Origin: Zantedeschia hybrid cultivar | Taxonomy: Eukaryota > Streptophyta > Magnoliopsida > Alismatales > Araceae | Length of the DNA: 64,000 nucleotides | Reading direction: 5' to 3' | Assembly: GCA_030544215.1 (NCBI GenBank) | Contig: JARZZO010000004.1 | Coordinates: 43,265,980-43,329,979, forward strand | Shown here: one piece after another, positions 35,780 through 46,589 of the stretch | Layout of the letters: each line of letters starts with the position of its first letter | Numbering within the stretch: position 1 is the first letter of the stretch | Notes under the pieces: model-generated | What the model was told of the DNA's origin: nothing | The model's database searches: none | Seen by the model: the letters and a program-made list of their open reading frames with translations, nothing else | Program-made: the position numbers and the translations under genes

Positions 35780-36300
35780 GTTTAAATAGGGACCAAAAAA
35801 TTGGGGGTAAAAAAAGAAATGGGCCCAGCCCATTTGGCCCGAGCCGGGCTCGGACCCTGCTGAGCCAGGGTTGAACCAGGCGCCAGCCTGGGCTCGGCCT
35901 GGCTAGCAGGGACCCTGGCCTGTCCACGGCCGGTCCAGCCGGTTGAACCGGCCCCCCGAGCCGGCCCCTTTCCTGCTGCAACCCGACTCCCTTGAAACCC
36001 TAGGGTTTCTGCAGGTGCAGCCCGGCGGCTTCCCCTTCCCGGCGGTGCCCGGCCCCGCCGGCCATGCCTCCGGCGCCGGCGGTGCCCCTGCCGCCGGCAG
36101 GCCCCCATTCTCCCCAAAACCGACGCCCTAATATCCCTGCAGGAACCCTAAGGCCACGGTAAGAACAACTTGCAGAGGCCGGCAGCGGCGGCCCACGCCG
36201 GTGGCCGGCAGCCCAGCCCGGGCCGGCGACTGTTCCAGTGCTGGCGTGCCTCCCGACGCCAACAAACCTGCCGGAGATGCCCAACAAGGCCGGCAAAGAT
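35780..36300 (-). other. GC-rich segment of the copia leader
   Basis: A block far richer in G+C than its surroundings, full of GCCGGC and GGCCGG words, with open frames of 60-111 codons on both strands (for example 35782-36117 minus, arginine/glycine/alanine-rich). It contains AGGGTTTC and a CAGG/GTAAG-like string. No protein family is recognised. It may be normal leader of this family, since the leader at 15540-15700 also has GGCCCA-rich text, or a captured host fragment. Confidence 0.5.
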
Positions 36301-36690
36301 CCCTTCTTTCATCCCTAAAATTTCTGGTTTGTTATAGAAATAAAGGTGGAAGAAGATGCAGGGTCGAGCTACTGTTAGCAGCCCCTCAAGGCCACTCCGG
36401 CGCCGGCAAGGGATCCCACAGTAACCGACTAAAATCTAGGATCCTTAAGGATGATCCAATCATCATATATGGCCACCCAGATCTTCCAAACGGTGCCGGT
36501 GGGAACTCCGTTCTTCATCACATGAAGAACACGAAAAATTACCAAATAAATCCGAAAATCACAGAACTAAAATAATCAAATTATTTTATGTTCATCGAAT
36601 GAACATAGATCTTGCAATTAACGGAACTCGTGCATGGATTAATTTAAGGAAAAATTAATTCGGAGATCGAAACGAGCGAGAAACAGTAGA

Positions 36691-36707
36691 ACCTGACTCT
36701 GATACCA
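36691..36707 (-). other. Copia primer-binding site
   Basis: TGGTATCAGAGTCAGGT on the minus strand, one base from the 5' LTR, complementary to the 3' end of initiator Met-tRNA. Confidence 0.92.
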
Positions 36708-36708
36708 C

Positions 36709-38257
36709 TGTTGGGTTTTCTCGGATTTCTCCGGATCGCTCACGCAGCGAAAAATAAATTAAAATAACGATCAGTTCCCGTTTCGAAAAACTAAAACTAC
36801 GATTATCAGATAATCGATTCTCACCGTGTGCGGATTCGAATCCGCAACCGTTCGGTTCCGTCGGTGCGACACCGCAAGCCGCGCAAGCACCCGGCCTCTA
36901 GCGAAGTCCACGCGATCCTCCCCGCGACGGATATCCTCGCGTTCCTCGTTCTTCGCAGCCCACGAGACCTCCGCCGGTCGCCGCAACGATCGCCGCAGCG
37001 CACGGACGATTTTCCGTCGAACGGGATTCGGAGACGCGGCGGAGCAGATCTGGATATGTCTGGATGCCAGAGAGAGAGAGAAACTGAGGAGGGGCGGCTA
37101 GGGTTAGCAGCAGCTTGGCCTGCTCAGCCCGTTCGCTATGTTTTATACTAACCGCGCGGTTTTTCATAAAAACCCCTGGTTTGTATAAAACCCACTTATT
37201 TATCCATCGCCTTGAGAATCATTTGCGTGTGACCCTCTAGGCCCAAGTACCAGTCCAGTTAATGGCCCAATAAGCCCAGTGACTCCTCACTGACTTTATT
37301 AATCAATTAATAACCCTTTATTAATTAATTAATCAATCGAATTGATGTCGCACATCGAATTCGACCGGGCCTCCGATCACGTTGGGTGCCAAACAACACT
37401 GCGTGAACCCGGAAGGTATTGGGGTTAAGTAACCCACTTTTGGAACCTTTCCGCTGACAGTTACCGCGTGGATATAATCCTTCATTCGTACAATACTCTC
37501 GAGTCAACTCAGGGTATGACGAGCTGTCAAACCCTAACCGATCGACTCACTTGGATTGGATGCTGCTGATAAATATCGGAAAACTCCTTTCCCGATATTA
37601 TCGTCCGCCTTGGCCAGAGACTTTCGCGCATCCTTCCTAGATCATTCTCTCTCTAAGTACCGAGAGCGAATGATTCCTTATTGACACAATTCCCTTCGAC
37701 GGTATTCCGTTGTACCCAATCCTTGGCGTATTAGAATCCCGTGGCTAGAGATTCGTAAACCAAGGTCAAAGCACATAAGTCCACCGCCAAGGTGTCCTTG
37801 GTGTCTCAGGTCTGAGGACCATCCACGCAACTGCGACAATAGAATCAAGCTGGTTGACAGTGAGGTACAATACCATCCAGTGATTCAGTCGGATCAGTTC
37901 AGTGAACTCATTCTCCAATGAGCACCTACAGATTCGCCTTAGTGTCTCCACACAAGTGACTTATGAGATTAGTCACCCTCATCATATGAGCAGGAGTAAT
38001 CTGTACTAGTCTAACCGGATATCCGATGTCCTTCTCGGATATCCTCCGATTAGGAACAATTAAGAATATGTGTGTTTAAGTGATCAGTCTCATTAGTATG
38101 ATCTCATCATAATCTGATCACTATAGCACATATTCACAGACTTCATTATGAAACGATAATTAATGCGATTTACACATAATGAATATTATGCCATTTTATT
38201 AATAAATGAACTAGATTAACGTAGTCAGATTGGCTTGTAGGCCACCTAAAACTAACA
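36709..38257 (-). repeat. Copia 5' LTR
   Basis: 1549 bp, beginning TGTTGGG and ending CTAACA in plus-strand reading, beside the primer site. Drives transcription leftward. The target duplication CTGCT follows at 38258-38262. Confidence 0.95.
37141..37148 (-). promoter_or_regulatory. Putative TATA box of the copia 5' LTR
   Basis: GTATAAAA on the minus strand, at the same place as in the partner LTR, in the promoter-bearing 5' LTR. Confidence 0.5.
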
Positions 38258-38262
38258 CTGCT

Positions 38263-38530
38263 GTCACACAGTTTACAAGATCCAAAATCTTACTCAAGTG
38301 TTAAAAACCAACTAGTTTCCTAATTGGGTCATTGATGGTTTGTTGGATCTCATTGGACTTGACTAGTGACTTATCCATTTTAAACTCATTATTATATTAT
38401 TAAATAAATATTAACAAGTTTAAATCATTTTAACCTATTAATTGACTTACTAGGGTTATTTAAATCTAATTGGGCTTAATTAACTTTGCTATATTAACAA
38501 ATTAATAAGTTTAATATCTAGGGTATAACA
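38263..38530 (-). mobile_element. Gypsy A 5' LTR, remaining part
   Basis: Continues the LTR after the copia insertion and ends ATCTAGGGTATAACA, matching the gypsy B LTR end CCTAGGGCATAACA (49735-49748). On the sense strand this is the LTR start, TGTTATACCC. Confidence 0.8.
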
Positions 38531-39181
38531 TCTTCGAGGGCGATTATATGGTCAATACAAAGTCATTCGCTCTCAGAAATTAGAAAGAGAAAGCTCTATG
38601 GTGCCATGCCCAGAAGTCCTTGCCCAGGATAGGACAACATATCAGAATATGTGTTTTCTAATGATGCTTTGAGGTATCCAATATGTTGAGTGAACTGATT
38701 GAGATTTGATAATTAACTATATCCCTAAGTTTACTTGAGAGTATTGGTACAAATGAAAGATTATAGCTATATAGTAACTAATGATGAAAAGGTTCTTTGA
38801 GCGGATTGTTGAGTCCCAATTCTTTCGGGGATCATGCGGTGTTACTTAACATCTAACTTGATCGGAAGTCTAGTCAATTATTATGAGATGATGAATTGAT
38901 TCCAGTCAATTATTATGAGATGATAAATTGATTAAGTATTTCTTTAATATTAGATATTAAATAAATTACTTTAAGTAGCAAAGGATTATTAGGCTTAATG
39001 GGATCAAAATTGGACTGACACTTAGACCTAAAGAGTTACACACAAAGATTCTTGATCGATGGACATAAAGTTAATTTATATTAATTTGAGGACTTTTATG
39101 AAAAGTCATCAATAATTAATATAAAAAAATACTATAGAGAAACTTTGGGCCAAGCTCCAGGATTCTTCCAGCTGACTGTCC

Positions 39182-39182
39182 C

Positions 39183-39225
<43 letters not shown>
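39182..39225. repeat. Compound (CT)n(CA)n microsatellite
   Basis: About eleven CT followed by about ten CA dinucleotides in the leader part of the LTR remnant. Confidence 0.95.
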
Positions 39226-39323
39226 TTCTCCTTTGGCAGGCCCCCTTAGTAAGGGGCACCCCCTTCGTCTCTCTCATCTGCCTAGATTTCCGCCCCTATG
39301 GCACGGGCACTGTTGATAAGAAG

Positions 39324-39891
39324 TAGGGCTGTCAATGGATACCCGAGTTTCGATTATTCGCTCAGTTTATGTTTTTATTAATGGATACAAAACTTCGTTA
39401 AAGACCACCCGTTAATTTATAGGAAATAGAAATGGATCTCCGATAATTATAGGAGTCGGAAACAGAAACACTAATTTCTACATCCGCTAACCCGTTTCCG
39501 TTTTCGAACGATCATGTACCTTATACACACACACACATATGTAAATTTAGATCGATAGATAAAGTAGATTTCAAACTTCAAAATTTATAGATTGTGAATT
39601 TTTACATATATTAAACCTTTGTAGATTTAAAATTTTTAATTATTAGAAGAAAATTTATCGAAAAGTGAATACTAACAGTGATTTCAAATAATTTCTTAAT
39701 ATAGCGATGATGATAGCGGAAACTTCCGTTTACTTCCGTTTTTTGTTTCCGATTTCCGATTTAAAAACGGAAATAGATGCAGAAGCTGAAACATTCACTT
39801 CTGTATCCGTTTTCGTTTCCGATAAACCTTATAGAAAATGGAAGCGGAAGGTGTCATTTCCGTTTCCGTCTCTGATCTATTGACAACCCTA
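39324..39891. mobile_element. hAT MITE with perfect 8-bp target duplication
   Basis: Ends are TAGGGCTGTCAATGGA and, reverse-complemented, TAGGGTTGTCAATAGA. The 8-bp duplication ATAAGAAG lies at 39316-39323 and 39892-39899. The 568-bp interior repeats TTTCCGTTT-type words and has no coding capacity. Size, TIR and duplication length fit a non-autonomous hAT element. Confidence 0.93.
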
Positions 39892-40030
39892 ATAAGAAGT
39901 ATTGATGATCGTGTCAAGACTACAGAGAAAAATTGTGAGTGAAGGCCGAGCATCTATGTGGCTGGCGAACATCACTCCACTGGAATTAAATGAATGTGGA
40001 TTCAATTCCGCGCAAGGTGAGGGAGAATTT

Positions 40031-41143
40031 AAAAAATTCTAAAAAAGATCAAAATTTGTTATTAGACTCGGCCCATTAAGTATTTCTTTTAACTTTTCAT
40101 TGACACTTTTTGATATTTAGAATTTTTTGAATCATCTAATCAAAGATTGACCTAAACATATGAAGTCCGAGCTAAAGAATATTTTATTTTCCTTTTCTTA
40201 ATATTTATTGTACTGACCGTTAGTGCAACGCTGCCTATCAATGTAGCAAATCTTACTCTTCTAAGAATATGTTTTTTTAGGGAAGGGAAGAAGGGGCCTA
40301 AGCACGGCATCAACAGTACACTTGAGTGAGAAAGGAAAGCGAGACCGTACCTATTTTTCCAGGCCCATTCGGACATATGATTCTTGCAGAAGATCAAGTT
40401 GGTGAGCCATGTAATAGGAAACCTTCCCGCTTAGGTGTGTTGGGAAGGAATACAACACATGGTGAATTAAAATGATATGCAACTCTTACACTTCTGCGCC
40501 TGAATCCGACTTCGGACTTTATCAATTATCTTTTGAAAGAGAGCTGGTATAGTGCGGCCAACATACCACTAATTATACGGAGCAGTCTCCAAGTCCCAAC
40601 AGGACTGGCACGAGAAGAGTCCTAATGCACATTGGGCCTATCGGACTTCCATTAGACCTTGCCAAATGCTCTCGGTTTCCATCTCTCTCTTAAAGGTTTA
40701 TCTTAAGAGAGTGTTCGCTAGCACACTCAGACTTTGACTTCCAGATTTGTTGACGCTTTCAAAGCTTGCAGACATCCCAAAAGAACGTTCCTTCCCATTG
40801 CCGTGTAACACAATACGGGTTTCTTCTCTAGGCTTTAAAGCAATAGTAGAAAGCTATTAGCGCTGAAGATTGCATTATAAATTTACTTTGTGCAGCGACG
40901 TCTTAGGAAACAACTCCAAAGTTAACGCTTTGCCTTTTAGTACCTAGACCGATTTATTCATTGGGCAGCAGGAGTTTTTTGTCACTAAAGATTCTAAAGC
41001 ATCGCTCATCCTATAGTGGTTGGTGAAAAATCAAGAATTCCTACAAATCTCCAATCAAGAATATAGATCAAGACTGAATTTTGTCTGTAGAAATCTGAAA
41101 ACAACTCGTCCTGATTTATGCAACTCAAAGAGTCAACATGCTC
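40031..41143. other. 3' flank of the F-box/WD-40 gene, no gene seen
   Basis: No protein similarity recognised. On the minus strand this is downstream of the WD-40 stop codon and probably includes its 3' UTR; the distal limit cannot be set. Confidence 0.35.
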
Positions 41144-41516
41144 TCATGGTTTAACTTGCTCACTAAATCTCCATATCCTAATATATTTTTCATTATGGGT
41201 CGTAACGACCCTTTTCATTCCCACTGCTAAACATGTAATGGAGGATCTTTCACGTTTTGGAATGCTATCAATCCGGGCATCGTTGGGAAGAGCCCTAGCC
41301 CTATACCTCTGAATCACCTCCCTGCCACTGGTTGAAGTCACTGTATTGTCTCCAGTGGTTATATAACTTGAGAGGACTTCACCGGTCTGTTGGCTCAAGA
41401 AACGAAGCACGCCGTCGATGCCTCCTGCTGCTAGCATTGATGTGTCATTAGACAGATGATGTAAAGAATAGACAATATTAGGACTTGTTCGCAGCTCCCA
41501 AAGTGGCCTCAAAGTC
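41144..41516 (-). CDS. Last exon of an F-box/WD-40 repeat protein
   Basis: The frame follows a TTGCAG acceptor (41517-41522 region) and ends with TGA at 41144, about 124 codons. The peptide contains LRPLWELRTSPNIVYSLHHL, a WD-blade segment MLAAGGIDGVLRFLSQQTGE, and a last blade ITCLAVGMKRVVTTHNEKYI ending RIWRFSEQ, where the usual terminal WD is replaced by W. This matches my memory of the C terminus of plant F-box/WD-40 proteins of the At3g52030 type, putative substrate receptors of SCF ubiquitin ligases. Only the final blades are present; earlier exons should lie to the right but I could not identify them before the transposon block at 44433. No internal stop, so the exon looks functional. 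Confidence 0.75.
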
Positions 41517-44432
41517 CTGCAACATGAGAGAAAATGTAAAAATGGTTAAATACTGATAGTCCTGTATTTTATTTATGATATCTACTAAATGGGAGGCCTA
41601 AGAAGCTACTGTTATCCTGAATCTTCCACAAATAAGCTTATAAAACTAGTTCAGATTAAATGCAAATGTAAGAAACTCCTTGTGTTGGCGGCGATGGCTA
41701 GATACATCTGGATAGTACGAGGAACAACATGCAAATTATAAATGAATGGCAGAAAATATAAATAAAAGGCACAATTAGATGATGATGATGATGGTGGTGG
41801 TGGCAAGAAATAGAGAAAGGAAATAAGCATCATCACCATGTAGGTGATACAAACATGTCAAACAATTCAATGCACGTGTACCAAATATAATCCTGATACA
41901 AAAAAAAAAGAATGGGTACAACCATCATGGATGGGGTAACCAAAGAAACAGATAAATGCAAGAGATGTCATAGCTAACAAAAACCAACAAGCATACCGAT
42001 GACAAGTATTGGCAACTTAACATGTCCAGTAGAGGGCAGTAAATTGATGCTATTCTTAGTCATCTTGGAACTTTCTTACCATTGTGAACATATTTGTTAG
42101 TGCAGCTTCGTACATGATGTACACAGCAATAAAGTTGCCATAGAGTTTCATTTCACTGAGCGAATGTTTTATGGTAACTGTGGGATGGTGCTCAGTGATG
42201 CCGGGCAACACTTGTTAAAGTGTAATTATTGACTGTTTTCGTATCTAATATGCATGCCACGTGTTTAATCCTTAAAGAACCACGAAAGTCATTTTATTTA
42301 TCAAATATCATTATTTAGATAAGAAAAAAATAGGGATTGTGTTGAATCACTCTTTGGATGATAACTGCCCATATAAGACAACATTAAGACTATATTGAAC
42401 TTTCCTCTTTCCCTCTTCATCTAGACTCTTTAAGGAAAGTTTTGAAGGTTGTTGACATTGGGTAGGCAGCTGGTCAGAAGATTACACCAAACCTTGGATT
42501 CTTCGTTAAGTTTAGCCACCATACCTTGATGGACAATGAATGGAATCTGGTATGAATTGCAAAAAGGTTTTTCCTATGCAAATATTCATGAGCAAAAGTA
42601 GAAACCAAAAGGTCGAGAAAGAGTGTGATAATATTTGAATGTTCGAACCAGTGGAAATGACAAATTAAGGTGTGGACATGGTCATTCCTTAAGGACCGTT
42701 TCTCTGCACATATAATGGCTTACAATTTGCGCCACCTCAAGGAAAAATGGCATCAGAAATTCTGTTAGAAAGACTCTTGACTGTTCATTTGCAAAGAATT
42801 ATATAGTTGAATTCTCGGATAAGTGTGGGATAAATTTTTGGAGAATCTAGATAAGACCAAATCTTTGCCAAATGAAGCATTGTCTTTTCACAGATTCCAA
42901 GTGTCATCATGACATGTCCAGGGAAAAGGTGATACGGTGTGCTTTCTTGAGCCACGCCGGAACTCTGACCAAGATTTCCCTCCCATCCTAAAAAAAGATT
43001 GGGAGAGAATTCGAATACACAAATGGAAAAGTTCCCCCAAACTATGAATCACTATTGCTTATGGAACTGAATAGAGCCATGTTCATAGAATTTGTTGCAG
43101 ACAAGGATGGAAGATCACACTAATGGAGAAAAAAAGAAGAATGACGTGCCATACTTGATTGGTAGACACAAAATGATTGTTTGTGAAATTACATAAGAGG
43201 AAAGGTCCTAATTCAAAACAATATACAAACCTGTTGATTTTTAGTTCAATGCAATTATGTATTTAATTTACAATCCAACCTGTTGATTCCTTAAGTCGCT
43301 TGTCTCTTTAGGAATCTGAGATGACCTGCCTAGAACTCTGAAAACATGTTTTGCAACCTGATGCCCAACTAGCATATACACAAAGGTTTAAGAATGTGGC
43401 TCAAGCTCCATACATTATAAATGCCAAAGTCTAGGCATAAGAGAACGTTCCTGGTTAGAAAAACCTGCACCTCATCAACCAAGGATGGTGCTTCAATCCA
43501 TTCTTCAGCTGAAAGCCTAAAGTGTTGCAATGGAGTATTAAATATACCTACACCAAACAGCCTCCACTATACATCCAGGGAGACTTGGTGGGCTTAACCA
43601 CACAATCACGAAGGCAGTTTTCATATACTTCAATTCGGCTCCCTGAAGTCATGATCTCTCTGAAGTTATGACTAGCCTTTCATGTCCTACGTCACATGGC
43701 AAATTACCTGGCACCAGCTTGTAAATGGTTTGACGGCAGACATTAGAGCAGGTTGGAACCCCAGACCTAGGATCCTCTGCCAGATAGAGCCAAATCCTAC
43801 CAGATCAGATAAGGCTGCTGCTGTTGATAATGATGCTGGTGTTTGTATCAACTCATAAAAAGTCATCAATTGAAACTGATCTGACTTGGAGCTTGAGAAG
43901 CCAAGCCCTAGAACAACATAAGTGACAATGAGATGGATTTTAAGATGCCAAGTTCTAGAACACAGAAGCAACAGTATTATAGCATCCCTGGAGTTATATA
44001 TACTCCCACGACAGAACATGATGTTGTGTGTTTGACCTCTTTGCTATTCTTTAGACTTGCATAGTACTTTTCACATGACCATCATAAGATGCATTATGTA
44101 AAGGGCACACAACTGCATTCTAATGATGGCTTGCCTCTATATTCTCTAATAGACCTTGTTGTTTGCATTATACCCTAGCCTGCTTTATCACAAATTTCCT
44201 AAGAAAGCACCAATTCCCTTCAGAAGCTAGCCAGTATAGCTACTATACAAACCATTTAAGATTATTCATTATGACCTAATCTGCTTTCTTGGATATTTTC
44301 CAACAAAGCATTGATTCCCATTACATGTTAGTATATACTCTTTGCTCGGATATTTCTATTGAAAGTTTCTGATAACATGTATCATTAAGTGAAACAAACG
44401 GTAAATGAGAAGATAGACTATAGCTTCACAAG
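41517..44432. other. Intron or intergenic DNA upstream of the WD-40 exon
   Basis: Mostly AT-rich with no clear exon. A candidate minus-strand exon at 43708-43907 has a TGTTCTAG acceptor and CCAG/GTAATT donor and encodes FYELIQTPASLSTAAALSDL and GFGSIWQRILGLGF. I cannot assign it to the WD-40 protein or another family. A GATGATGATGATGGTGGTGG run lies near 41780. Confidence 0.35.
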
Positions 44433-44543
44433 TAGGGTTGGCAATGAGTCGAGCCACTCGCAAGTTGCTCGAGCTTGGCTAAGCCGAAGCCTCACGTCCT
44501 TGCACAGGCAGGTGAGCAGTGCAGGTGCCCATGGAGCATGCAC
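44433..44543. mobile_element. hAT-type element with gene-like cargo, left part
   Basis: Begins TAGGGTTGGCAATGAGTCGA; the right terminus at 59377 reads TACGGGTGGCAACGAGCCGA in reverse complement (16 of 20 identical). Flanking octamers are TTCACAAG and CCTACAAG, which differ only by C/T changes. Its sequence is broken at 44543 by gypsy B and resumes at 58550. Confidence 0.65.
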
Positions 44544-45249
44544 TGTTACGCCCCTGATCCGGTTCAGTTAGACTCATCATGGATTCAAGTCAGGCAACAA
44601 TGGGAACAACCTTGCAAACAAATGGATGTTATGAGAGAAAACATAACCAACTGGCAGAAAGAAATAGCCAAATTACCATCAAATAATACAATCTGTTATT
44701 ACATAGCCAAGACCGAAAATCCACAGATTGCATCGCTCAAAACTAAGGGATCCAAACTCTCAAAAAGCTCACCAAAAGAAGATTACATCAGACTCTCATT
44801 ATCCTACTCCATCTTCTAATAAAACTAAAAATAAATAAAAATAAACCTAACTAATCTGACCAATAACCTTGATGAAGTCTAATTCCTCTAAACCAAAGCT
44901 GTGCAAAAACTAACTCGACTGTTCTACTTCCTTGGCCTCAAATCTGAAAAATGTTGGTAAGTTTTATGAGTACAAGTACTCAGTAGACAACATATGCCCA
45001 CCATAAGCTAAATATATGATAAAGTTCCAAATTCTAAATGGTACTTAATCATAGCGTGAATCTAACAATTCTACATATGATTTCAGGTAAGAAAATGATA
45101 CGAAATGTGGTCACACTTAACATAAGTCATGGCTAGCAGATAAACAAATTAACAAATCCTTATTACTCAATTTCATACGAGCAAAGTCTTAAAAGTCTTA
45201 TACTAAGATATCTCAAAATAAGAGTCCTAACTCAGAAAGATCCCTAACT

Positions 45250-45720
45250 AGCTGATTCAAATTGACATAATTAATTAGATAATCGATTTAGTTCAAAGAG
45301 AATAGACACATAATCGATAACAGGTCATAAAGATCGATTAATTGATTAGCAGGTCAGTTAATTGATCAAAAGAACAAAGCAAATAACCAAACCCGACAAG
45401 TTTGATCAATGAAAAGGCTGGTTTAATCAGAGTTGATAAAAGTTCAAAGGCTAATTAATCGATAATAGAACAAGACAAACTAGTCGATTAAGTAGCAAAG
45501 AATTTAACTGACCATAGGCTTAATCGAAGTTCAAATGACTTAGTTGAAACAAAGACTTAGTCAATCACAGAGATACAAAGGCATAACATCAATTAAATGA
45601 GACAACTCAAAGACTTGATCGATCAAAGAGCAAATAAGAAGGAACTAGTCGATTAAGTAGGACTTAGTCGAATAGTTTGTCGATATTCAGAAAGTTAGCC
45701 GATTAGGAAATTATGTGCCC
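45250..45720. repeat. AATCGATT motif array in the gypsy B 3' LTR
   Basis: Contains ATAATCGATTTAG, ATAATCGATAACAG, AAGATCGATTAATTGATTAG, TTAATCGATAATAG, AGTCGATTAAGTAG (twice) and GTCGATATTC, alternating with short AAAGACTTA-type spacers. Confidence 0.75.
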
Positions 45721-46589
45721 ACTTGACGTTTCGGCCTAGTTAACCGATTATCTCGATAAATATTGATCAACCAAAGTCTGAACCCCATTACCCTCTAAAA
45801 CTCAACTAACTATTAGACAAACCTGAATTGGAATCGAATTACAAAGGAAATCCGGACAATTTAACTGATTATCAAATCAAGTAAATTTAAATATCAAAGT
45901 CTAAATATCAATAAATTTAAATAGATCTGGTACATGATTAACTTATGATCAAACTGTGGACACTTGGGAACTGATTAATCATAGAATAACTGATTTACAG
46001 TAGATTCGAACAGCTCCAATCATATTCTTAACTTAACTGATTCTCAGCTGATTCGAAGAATTTTAATAGATAATTTAACTTATTGACCAATCTTACATAT
46101 CAAATACTTATCAAACGAACATGCATCCAACCACAACATAAGAAACACTTATATATATACCAGAGCACCTAGGTAAAGCTAGGGACTTGGTGGACTGCGC
46201 AGAATTGAAGAGTATCATGTCCCACCCAAGCTGTACACAAGGTCCCAACAAAAGATTCCACCTGTTGCCCACAGGTACTGACTCACCTTGTGAATGCTTA
46301 CAAGGTTGACCTAAAACTCTCCTATGGGGGCACTGTCCAGATACAATTCTCACTGACAAATGGCACATATCTTATAGTATTTTATAGGTTCTTAAGTTGC
46401 TAAGATCCCATGCTAAACTTATACATATAGGTATAATTTAGTTAACAGATAGATCAAGAATCTTAATATCATGAAGAATTATCCAGAATCTTGTAGAAAG
46501 CATAATGAAGGATCAGAGAACAGATGCCCGGTCATGGTTAGGAGAGCGTAGAGTGCCAGGGAGAGCGATAGGAGGGAAAGGGACACTAG

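Larger units (their letters stand above)
28882..38257 (-). mobile_element. Complete Ty1/copia LTR retrotransposon nested in gypsy A
   Basis: Two LTRs of 1541 and 1549 bp, nearly identical by eye, flank a 6.3-kb interior read on the minus strand. Both LTRs start TGTTGGG and end CTAACA in plus-strand reading. The flanks carry a perfect 5-bp target duplication CTGCT (28877-28881 and 38258-38262). A tRNA primer site (36691-36707) and polypurine tract (30423-30433) sit at the correct ends. The interior order is a long 2.85-kb leader, a shortened gag, then protease, integrase, RT and RNase H, the Ty1/copia order. The close LTR match implies a recent insertion. Gag has an internal deletion and pol two breaks, so the copy should not be autonomous. 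Confidence 0.96.
38531..40030 (+). mobile_element. Copia LTR remnant, plus orientation, interrupted by a MITE
   Basis: Starts mid-LTR at TCTTCGAGGGCGATTATATG, equivalent to about 14267 of the LTR at 13716-15280. It continues colinearly: TCATTCGCTCTCAG, CCTTGCCCAGGATAGGACAA, TTTACTTGAGAGTATTGGTA, TTCGGGGATCATGCGGTG, ATTATGAGATGATAAATTGA, a (CT)n leader and GGGGCACCCCCTTCGTCTCT. The break at 38530/38531 is the gypsy A insertion point. It carries a short internal duplication of AGTCAATTATTATGAGATGA. The 3' end near 40030 is degraded. Confidence 0.7.

Noticed and set aside
35772..36296. Arg/Ala/Gly-rich open frames proposed as a leader-encoded protein
   Set aside because: Both strands are open because of GC-rich composition; initiators and domains are not supported.
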